Shown: positions 1 to 5,125 of the stretch, in pieces
How the letters are laid out: each line of letters begins with the position of its first letter
How positions within the stretch are numbered: the stretch's first letter is position 1
DNA from: an uncultured Candidatus Saccharibacteria bacterium
Lineage (GTDB): Bacteria; Patescibacteriota; Saccharimonadia; Saccharimonadales; Saccharimonadaceae
DNA: 10,917 bases
Direction of reading: 5' to 3'
Assembly (NCBI GenBank): GCA_947097085.1
Contig: CAMUQR010000025.1
Coordinates: 1-10,917, forward strand
Program-made: the position numbers and the translations under genes
Notes under the pieces: model-generated
Database searches by the model: none
What the model was told of the DNA's origin: nothing
What the model saw: the letters and a program-made list of their open reading frames with translations, nothing else

Positions 1-15
1 CATAATAAAATTATA
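1..15 (-). promoter_or_regulatory. Probable -10 box and start codon of a gene leaving the left edge
   Basis: On the minus strand a perfect TATAAT (15-10) is followed by six bases and then ATG (3-1). The same spacing occurs at the holin-like gene at 3591, so the A of this ATG would be close to the transcription start. No convincing -35 box is seen (the expected place is A-rich), and there is no Shine-Dalgarno. The gene itself lies outside the window, so only its possible start is visible. Confidence 0.4.
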
Positions 16-102
16 CCCCGTTTAGTGTATTTTTTTTAGATATCGCTTCCAAATATTTTTAAAAGCCTCTTTTTTCTCCTTAAACACAAAAACCACTCTT
101 GC

Positions 103-119
103 AAGCGACAAAGTCGCTT
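103..119 (-). terminator. Hairpin downstream of the CYTH gene, possible terminator
   Basis: A perfect 7-bp inverted repeat (AAGCGAC / GTCGCTT) with a 3-nt AAA loop lies 17 nt beyond the stop codon of the CYTH gene. On the minus strand it is followed about ten bases later by a TTTTT run, not directly by a T tract, so it is a weak candidate for an intrinsic terminator. Part of the stem (GTCGCT) recurs at 129-134. It is the only structure seen between the CYTH stop and the possible next start at position 3. Confidence 0.3.
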
Positions 120-136
120 TGGGTGAGTGTCGCTAA

Positions 137-661
137 TTATTCTACTCGTCTATAATTGAAGCGTTCTAGTTCTGGTGCTATGTCGTTATATGTCTTACCA
201 GCTAATAATCCGCCAGCAATAAAGTCTTCCTGAGTTACGTCGACTAGTGCCACGCTGGGTTTTTTAAAGGCCGATTTTTCATCTATTGTATTAAATTCAA
301 AATCTATTAATACGAGACCTTTTAACTCGTCGATAAACACATCAATTTCTGCCATCTTACCTTCAATTTTCACCTTATATCTATCTTTAGCTACTCGTTT
401 TTTACTACAACTAGATAAGGCAACAAACTCATCTTTTGTAAGCGGTATTGTTTGCTCAATCTGTTCAGATGCATCTCCTTCTGCGATTGGCATTTTTTTA
501 GTCATTTCGTATTTATCGCCTTTTTGACGCAACCTAAGATGCGAATGTTTTGGCGTATCCGGAACGTAAATATCGACTATGCGAGTCGGCTTGGCTGTTT
601 TGACGCCTTTTGGTAATTCTTTTGCTAAAAATGTTAGTTCTAATTCTATTTCTTGAGTCAT
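137..661 (-). CDS. CYTH domain-containing protein
   Basis: A 174-aa single-domain protein of the CYTH (triphosphate tunnel) superfamily, whose members bind or hydrolyse triphosphates such as ThTP or inorganic triphosphate, or make cAMP. Visible features in order are the N-terminal acidic strand EIELEL (residues 4-9), R43-x-R45 in LRLRQKG, the K55-K56 pair, K88-R89, and a central acidic strand EIDVF (105-109), then GLVLIDFEF (115-123) with E122. These alternating charged residues line the tunnel in the family. The usual N-terminal ExExK is altered, with no Lys at the expected place. An AAGGAGA ribosome site lies 4-5 nt before the ATG, fixing the start. It is a single-gene unit separated from the tRNA genes by about 240 nt. 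The substrate cannot be assigned from sequence. No signal peptide or membrane helix. Confidence 0.8.
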   Translation of the reverse strand: MTQEIELELTFLAKELPKGVKTAKPTRIVDIYVPDTPKHSHLRLRQKGDKYEMTKKMPIAEGDASEQIEQTIPLTKDEFVALSSCSKKRVAKDRYKVKIEGKMAEIDVFIDELKGLVLIDFEFNTIDEKSAFKKPSVALVDVTQEDFIAGGLLAGKTYNDIAPELERFNYRRVE

Positions 662-684
662 GTATTCTCCTTTTTATAATTATA
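662..684 (-). promoter_or_regulatory. -10 box and ribosome site of the CYTH gene
   Basis: On the minus strand TATAAT (684-679) is followed by AAAAAGGAGAATAC and the ATG at 661. Transcription starting about 7 nt after the -10 box would give a leader of only about 11 nt, made mostly of the Shine-Dalgarno. No good -35 hexamer is found 16-18 nt upstream, so the promoter call rests on the -10 box and position alone. Confidence 0.4.
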
Positions 685-855
685 AACCTTTATTTTCCAA
701 AATATAGTCACAAACTTTTTTACATCGGTTAATTATCGGCATACGACCTACTAAGTAGAGTAAATACTATATACTTCTTCCTTGATACATCGTAGACTAT
801 ATGCGTACCAAGAAATCATGACTCACAATATAAGCTACAACCTCATTTTGGAATT
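685..855. other. Non-coding stretch with no recognised feature
   Basis: AT-rich sequence between the CYTH promoter and the tRNA terminator. It holds a short palindrome CTACT-A-AGTAG (748-758) and scattered TA-rich steps, but no ORF with a ribosome site, no tRNA-like cloverleaf and no repeat family could be recognised on either strand. Confidence 0.5.
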
Positions 856-890
856 AAAAAAATACCTATTCGACTTATAGCCAAACAGGT
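856..890 (-). terminator. Intrinsic terminator of the tRNA-Leu pair
   Basis: Read on the minus strand, ACCTGTT (890-884) pairs with AATAGGT (870-864) to form a 7-bp stem with one G-U pair and a 13-nt loop. It is followed by one A and seven T residues (862-856). It begins 13 nt after the encoded CCA of tRNA-Leu(GAG), the expected place for termination of a tRNA transcript. Confidence 0.7.
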
Positions 891-903
891 TTATTCTTTG
901 TTC

Positions 904-990
904 TGGTGCGCACGAGAGGACTTGAACCTCCACGGGATTACTCCCACTACCACCTCAAGGTAGCGCGTATACCAATTCCGCCACGTGCGC
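904..990 (-). tRNA. tRNA-Leu (anticodon GAG)
   Basis: A class II tRNA on the minus strand, 87 nt including an encoded CCA. The acceptor stem GCGCACG pairs fully with CGTGCGC, followed by discriminator A and CCA. The anticodon stem CTACC/GGTAG encloses the loop TTGAGGT, giving anticodon GAG (CUC and CUU codons). The long variable arm has a GGGA/TCCC stem with a GTAA loop, as expected for leucine tRNA. The T arm carries TTCAAGT. It is the second gene of a two-tRNA transcript, 41 nt after tRNA-Leu(CAG), and shares the same T-arm region with it, so the two are likely an old tandem pair. Confidence 0.96.
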
Positions 991-1031
991 TCATTTGTTA
1001 ATCGCAATGCATTTGTTGACCAAAATCGATT

Positions 1032-1117
1032 TGGTACAGGCGAGAGGACTTGAACCTCCACAGCCCGAAGGCCACTAGCACCTGAAGCTAGCGCGTCTAC
1101 CATTCCGCCACGCCTGC
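1032..1117 (-). tRNA. tRNA-Leu (anticodon CAG)
   Basis: A class II tRNA on the minus strand, 86 nt including an encoded CCA. The anticodon stem CTAGC/GCTAG encloses TTCAGGT, giving anticodon CAG (CUG codons). The variable arm is a GCC stem closed by a TTCG tetraloop. The T arm is identical to that of the neighbouring tRNA-Leu(GAG). The acceptor GCAGGCG pairs with CGCCTGT, so the first pair is G1-U72, not G1-C72. Discriminator A and CCA follow. It is the first gene of the pair, just downstream of its own promoter. Confidence 0.96.
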
Positions 1118-1130
1118 GCATTGCTGTTTT

Positions 1131-1159
1131 ATTTTACCTTAATTATGGTGTTTTGTAAA
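1131..1159 (-). promoter_or_regulatory. Promoter of the tRNA-Leu pair
   Basis: On the minus strand TTTACA (1159-1154), a 17-nt spacer and TAAAAT (1136-1131) form a good sigma-70-type promoter. Predicted transcription start is near 1124, 7 nt before the mature 5' end of tRNA-Leu(CAG). The -35 box and part of the spacer lie inside the last codons of the solute-binding protein gene, whose stop is at 1143-1145. Confidence 0.6.
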
Positions 1160-2963
1160 CAGTTTGATGTTCACCCGCCCAATCAAGCACCTGATAATAG
1201 CGATCTGTGCTATCAATTAGCCGATGACCCCTATAACCCGCCACGCCTTTTTGGCTAAAATAATACAAATTCGTCTGAAATAACCCAACTGCTGGTACAT
1301 CATCCAGCCATTGTTTTAAGAAAATATTATATTTAGCAGTCCGTAGTTCCAAATCTTGCTTTAAGCGTGCACTGGCTAGTGCCTCGTCGGCAATTTTATT
1401 TTTGTAGTTCGAAAAATTCAGACCCAGCTCATTGACCTGCGACGAATGCCAAAAGCCATACACATCGGGATCTGCCCCAAGATTCATTTCATAGACTAAA
1501 ATGTCATAATTTTTAGCCTTAAAAATCTCCTGAGCCGTGCCAAAATCATCCGCTTTCAAATCCACCAAACGCAGTTCAACCTTGACGCCAAACTCTTCAA
1601 GTTTTTTCGCGATAAATTCCGCCGCCGATTGATATTGTGTATTACGTACGCTGACTAAGTTCAACTTAAGCGGTTGCGATTGAGCGTCCGCCCAGCGACC
1701 GTCCTGGCGATGATAACCCAGTGCCGTCAACTGCGCCTCAGCCGTCTCCAGCTTATGGCGGGCATCATACACGATATTTTGGTTACCCAGCTGACCTTTT
1801 AAGATTGGCAAATTGAATTCCGAAAACACCCCATCTTGATCAAATTTCTGCTGACGTAATTGTTCCACACCCATCGCCGTCCGCAAAGCCTGACGCATGC
1901 GCACATCCTTGACCATTGTTTGATTAACATTGAAGAACGCCATCACGCCATTGTTCAGACTAGCCACTTTGCGCTCAAACTTATCAGCCGGCAACTGATC
2001 ATTTGCCACCGCCAAAGTCGTCGCTATCGCATTTACCTCGCCGGCTTTCAAACCTTTAAGCAATTTTTCTTGATTATTATAAACATGTAACTCAAAGCGT
2101 CCCAAATCACGCTTTTGGTAGTATTTTTCATTGGCTGTCAGTGACAACACCTGCTTCGCCTCTGGCGTATCCGCCCCAGTCGTCGTAAATGATTTCACTT
2201 TAAACTTACCTGAACCAACCGGCGCCTGACTATAATCACTTCCACGCAGATCACCGCCCTCAATTTTACTCAAAAGATGCTTTGGTAAAATCGCAAAATC
2301 CAACAAATGCGGAAATGGCGCATATGGCGACCGCAGGCTAAATTCCACCGCATAATCACTAATCACCTTAGCACTGACACCACGCAACACCTGACCAGTG
2401 AACGAGCCAACGGCTTGGTTTTTAAATAAATCGACCGTGTATTTCACGTCTTCAGCTGTCAAATTAGTACCGTCGTGCCATTTCACATCATCACGCAAGG
2501 CAATCGTATAAGTCAATTCATCTGGGCTAGTCAAAATCGATTTTGCTAAATCACCTTTGAGCGCACCAGTTTCGTCATATTGGTATAACCGTGAAAAAAT
2601 CAGCTGACTAGCCAACTTATCCGCCTCAGTTTCCGAAAATAACGGATTTAAAGTCGAAATTTTACCGACCACACCTTCGATAAAAGTGCTATCCTTAGCG
2701 CCAGCCAACGTCTGATAACGTTGTTGCGAAAAAAATAAATCCACACTTGTCGCCATCAACACCAGCACGATTAGTAATACCCACACAATAATTGGCCGAC
2801 GAACCTGTTGAATACGACGCCACCGACTAGCAACAAATTCATGGGTATGCCCCGAAATTGACGATTCCGCTCGTCGAAAACGTTCAACGAAACCCCGTCG
2901 ATCAAGTTTTGACCGCTCAAATCGTTGCCAATCTGGTTTATCTGGTAAAAAATTACTTGCCAT
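1143..2963 (-). CDS. Membrane-anchored ABC-type solute-binding protein, family 5 (peptide/OppA-like)
   Basis: A 606-aa extracellular solute-binding protein of family 5 (SBP_bac_5), the group that captures oligopeptides, dipeptides or nickel for ABC importers. Residues 1-56 form a very basic cytoplasmic arm (many Arg, e.g. RWRRIQQVRRP). One hydrophobic helix follows at about 57-78, with no lipobox cysteine. The binding domain then runs to the C-terminus; typical blocks are KISTLNPLFSETEADKLAS, LRDDVKWHDGTNLTAEDVKYT, PYAPFPHLLDFAILPKHLL and VRMRQALRTAM. So the protein is predicted to be N-in, tethered, with the binding domain outside. It starts 6 nt after secG without a Shine-Dalgarno (ACCTC precedes the ATG), suggesting translational coupling. 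No permease or ATPase genes are adjacent, so the transport partner is unknown. The peptide ligand is inferred from the family only. Confidence 0.88.
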   Translation of the reverse strand: MASNFLPDKPDWQRFERSKLDRRGFVERFRRAESSISGHTHEFVASRWRRIQQVRRPIIVWVLLIVLVLMATSVDLFFSQQRYQTLAGAKDSTFIEGVVGKISTLNPLFSETEADKLASQLIFSRLYQYDETGALKGDLAKSILTSPDELTYTIALRDDVKWHDGTNLTAEDVKYTVDLFKNQAVGSFTGQVLRGVSAKVISDYAVEFSLRSPYAPFPHLLDFAILPKHLLSKIEGGDLRGSDYSQAPVGSGKFKVKSFTTTGADTPEAKQVLSLTANEKYYQKRDLGRFELHVYNNQEKLLKGLKAGEVNAIATTLAVANDQLPADKFERKVASLNNGVMAFFNVNQTMVKDVRMRQALRTAMGVEQLRQQKFDQDGVFSEFNLPILKGQLGNQNIVYDARHKLETAEAQLTALGYHRQDGRWADAQSQPLKLNLVSVRNTQYQSAAEFIAKKLEEFGVKVELRLVDLKADDFGTAQEIFKAKNYDILVYEMNLGADPDVYGFWHSSQVNELGLNFSNYKNKIADEALASARLKQDLELRTAKYNIFLKQWLDDVPAVGLFQTNLYYFSQKGVAGYRGHRLIDSTDRYYQVLDWAGEHQTVYKTP

Positions 2964-2969
2964 TGAGGT

Positions 2970-3188
2970 TTATTTTACAAATAGAATTGATGCCAGAATC
3001 GACATCACAAACACCGTTGCTGATAAGACAGTCGTTTGGAAAATACGTTTTTCAATACCGCGTCGAGTAGTGTATAGCTCACCTGAGGCACCAAAACCAG
3101 CCCCGAGACTTGCTCCGCGTTGTTGTAATAAAATCAACAACACTGTGATAATCGCCGAAATTACAGTTACATAGCCAATTGTGTCCAT
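2970..3188 (-). CDS. secG: Preprotein translocase subunit SecG
   Basis: A 72-aa protein with the SecG pattern: a first membrane helix at about residues 4-21, the conserved cytoplasmic loop LLQQRGASLGAGFGASGELYTTRRGIEKR (given here by its key residues QQRG, GxGFG and RRGxEK), and a second helix at about 48-70. SecG is the small accessory subunit of the SecYEG channel in the cytoplasmic membrane. An in-frame TTG at 3206 would add six residues, but the ATG at 3188 is preferred. AAAGGA lies 5 nt before it, that ribosome site would be inside the coding sequence if the TTG were used, and the ATG start leaves a 1-nt gap after the upstream gene instead of an overlap. It sits between a membrane protein gene and an exported binding protein gene in one cluster. 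Confidence 0.92.
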   Translation of the reverse strand: MDTIGYVTVISAIITVLLILLQQRGASLGAGFGASGELYTTRRGIEKRIFQTTVLSATVFVMSILASILFVK

Positions 3189-3189
3189 T

Positions 3190-3591
3190 TCAATCCTTTC
3201 CTTCAAACAAATTAGTAATCAAATAGTTCACTAAACTCATCACGATGCCACCGATAATTGCCGTTCCAAAACCAATCGACAAACCCGGCACGAACACCGC
3301 TGTCAGATAAATAATCGCACCATTAATCACAAACATGAATAATCCCAAGCTCAAAAACACCGCTGGCAAGGTCAAGATTGTCAGAATTGGTTTCACAAAT
3401 TCGTTCAGCAATGAAAAAATAAAACCGATAATCACAAACGCCATCATCGTATCCCACATGCCATTGAGCGTCGCTAAATATGCCGGCTGGTACAGCCAGA
3501 CCACTACATAAAACGAAATTGAGTTCGCAATCAGACGCGAAGCAAAAGATTTACCTTGTTGTGGACCGACCACTCGTTGATTTTTATTCAT
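3190..3591 (-). CDS. 4-TM membrane protein, phage holin superfamily IV type (PF04020-like)
   Basis: A 133-aa hydrophobic protein with four predicted membrane helices at roughly residues 19-36, 48-63, 74-99 and 108-127. It has the family's middle block: NEFVKPILTILTLP (63-76), then GLFMFVINGAIIYLTA (83-98) and the VPG turn (101-103). The family name comes from similarity to mycobacteriophage holins, but most members are ordinary chromosomal membrane proteins of unknown function. Nothing phage-like surrounds this one. It is first in a cluster with secG and the solute-binding protein gene. A strong promoter lies directly against its ATG and there is no Shine-Dalgarno, so a leaderless transcript is predicted. 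Confidence 0.82.
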   Translation of the reverse strand: MNKNQRVVGPQQGKSFASRLIANSISFYVVVWLYQPAYLATLNGMWDTMMAFVIIGFIFSLLNEFVKPILTILTLPAVFLSLGLFMFVINGAIIYLTAVFVPGLSIGFGTAIIGGIVMSLVNYLITNLFEGKD

Positions 3592-3597
3592 ATTTAA

Positions 3598-3626
3598 ATT
3601 ATATCAAGCTTGGGCATTTTTGTCAC
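3598..3626 (-). promoter_or_regulatory. Promoter of the holin-like / secG / binding-protein cluster (leaderless type)
   Basis: On the minus strand GTGACA (3626-3621, one mismatch to TTGACA), a 17-nt spacer and perfect TATAAT (3603-3598) are followed by six bases (TTAAAT) and the ATG at 3591. The expected transcription start is the A of the ATG or one base from it. It lies in the 75-nt gap after uvrC, in which no terminator hairpin was seen, so some read-through from uvrAC is possible. Confidence 0.72.
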
Positions 3627-3666
3627 TGTTTTCAGCCTGTTTTTGTTGCGATTTTAGTAATACGTT

Positions 3667-5121
3667 TTATTCCAGCGCCTGCCAAACTAAACGCGCCTTA
3701 GCTTCACCAATTAACTCTTTGACCGAGTCAAAACCCGCCCGTTTAATACCAGCTAACGATTTGTATTTTGCTAATAGTTTTTGGCGTGTCGCTGGACCGA
3801 TGCCTTTGATTTGATCGAGCGCGCTGATAGTTTGAGCTTCGACTTTTAACTTCGTGTGATACCCCACCGCAAACCGATGCGCCTCATCACGGATCCGTTG
3901 CAGAAGCTTAATCACCGCCGTATTGTGAGGTAATTTCACCAGATAAAATTCGCCCTCTTCAAACACCAGCCCTTGGAGTTCCGCCACTTTGACCGCACTG
4001 AGTTTAATATTTGATAATTGTTTATGAATGACGATTAATTCTTGCTTTTCGGCTAGTCCAAACATCGGCAACTGACCATCGCTCGCCGAAATCGCCGCTT
4101 GGAGCTGTCCCTTGCCACCATCGATCAGCACCACATCGGGACGTGGCCAGTTTTGATTAAAACGTCGCTTAATCGTCTCGTTCATATTATAAAAATCGTT
4201 GTTTTGGTCAATCTTAGTTTTAAATTTGCGATATCCAGTACGTTTTGCAAGGCCGTTAATAAACACTACCATACTAGCCACCACATTTGTCCAACTCTGG
4301 AGAGAAATATCATAGCCCTCAATCCGCGCCGGTAGACGCTCTAGCCCAAACAGCTGACGCAAATCACTCAACGCTTGATCGTGCGATAGATTTTGCTCCG
4401 CATCAATAATTCGCACCTTGCGTTGCAGAGCTTCGAGCGCCTGAATTTGATTGCGTAATTTAACAGCTTGTTCAAACTGTTGATTACTGGCTAGTTCAGT
4501 CATTTGGCGCTGAAGTTCGATGATAATTTGCCGTTTTTCGCCTCTGATATAGCGACGAATTTGGCGCAAATCACTCAAATATTTCTGTTGCTCACTGGCT
4601 GTCGTCAGTGGTGGATTGAGACCAATATGCCAATCAAGGCGTGATGTGCTTTTTGCCTCCAGCGGTCGCGTCAAATACGGAAAAATCCAACGCAAATAGC
4701 GCATCGCTTGTTTAATTGGATAGGCACTGTAAAACGGCCCAAAATATTCACCACCGTCGTCAAACGGTTGACGGGTAAAGCTCACAAATGGCAATCGATC
4801 ACCAGAAATCTTGATATAAGTCGCCGATTTATCATCGCGCAATAAAATATTAAAACTCGGCTTGTAGCGCTTAATCAGTTCCGATTCTAAAAACAACGCA
4901 TCAAGTTCCGAATCAGCTTCAATCCATTCCAGATCGGCAATTTCCTTCACCAGCGCTGTTGTTTTCGGATCAGGTAAACGTTTTTGGAAATATTGCTTGA
5001 CACGATTTTTGAGTACTTTAGCCTTGCCAACGTAAATAATTTCACCATTGGCGTTTTTATGCAGATATACGCCTGGCGATTTCGGTAGATGTTTCAACTT
5101 GTGAGCTAAGGCGTCGTTCAT
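3667..5121 (-). CDS. uvrC: Excinuclease ABC subunit C (cysteine-free UvrC)
   Basis: A 484-aa UvrC, the dual-incision nuclease of nucleotide excision repair, which cuts 3' and 5' of damage held by UvrB. The order of domains is complete: GIY-YIG nuclease (GVYL 17-20, IIYVGKA 28-34, R40, E81, N91), UVR motif for UvrB contact (about 197-232), RNase H-like nuclease (IEGYDIS 267-273 with D271, D309, VVLIDGGKG 330-338 with D334, H415) and helix-hairpin-helix (KGIGPATRQKLL 439-450). The catalytic residues of both nuclease sites appear kept. It is shorter than the about 600 aa of E. coli UvrC. The segment at about 150-190, normally cysteine-rich (the Fe-S ligand region in E. coli), reads TRPLEAKSTSRLDWHIGLNP, and the whole protein has no cysteine. 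It follows uvrA after 4 nt with no Shine-Dalgarno, implying coupled translation. Confidence 0.96.
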   Translation of the reverse strand: MNDALAHKLKHLPKSPGVYLHKNANGEIIYVGKAKVLKNRVKQYFQKRLPDPKTTALVKEIADLEWIEADSELDALFLESELIKRYKPSFNILLRDDKSATYIKISGDRLPFVSFTRQPFDDGGEYFGPFYSAYPIKQAMRYLRWIFPYLTRPLEAKSTSRLDWHIGLNPPLTTASEQQKYLSDLRQIRRYIRGEKRQIIIELQRQMTELASNQQFEQAVKLRNQIQALEALQRKVRIIDAEQNLSHDQALSDLRQLFGLERLPARIEGYDISLQSWTNVVASMVVFINGLAKRTGYRKFKTKIDQNNDFYNMNETIKRRFNQNWPRPDVVLIDGGKGQLQAAISASDGQLPMFGLAEKQELIVIHKQLSNIKLSAVKVAELQGLVFEEGEFYLVKLPHNTAVIKLLQRIRDEAHRFAVGYHTKLKVEAQTISALDQIKGIGPATRQKLLAKYKSLAGIKRAGFDSVKELIGEAKARLVWQALE

Positions 5122-5125
5122 GGAG

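Noticed and set aside
891..1121. Minus-strand 76-codon frame across the two tRNAs
   Set aside because: It lies almost wholly inside the two tRNA-Leu genes and their spacer, has no ribosome site, and its translation is just the tRNA sequence read as codons.
1860..3070. Plus-strand frames at 1860-2090 and 2858-3070
   Set aside because: They are antisense to the solute-binding protein and secG genes, resemble no family and lack ribosome sites.
3189..3206. Longer SecG from the TTG at 3206
   Set aside because: This would overlap the upstream gene, starts with TTG without its own Shine-Dalgarno, and places the AAAGGA of the ATG at 3188 inside the coding sequence.
3190..3591. Prophage remnant suggested by the holin-type protein
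   Set aside because: The family is widespread in bacterial chromosomes; no endolysin, structural phage gene, integrase or att-like repeat is present, and the gene is clustered with secG.
3480..4335. Plus-strand frames at 3480-3701, 3620-3814 and 4099-4335
   Set aside because: They are antisense to the holin-like gene and uvrC, with no start signals and no recognisable protein features.
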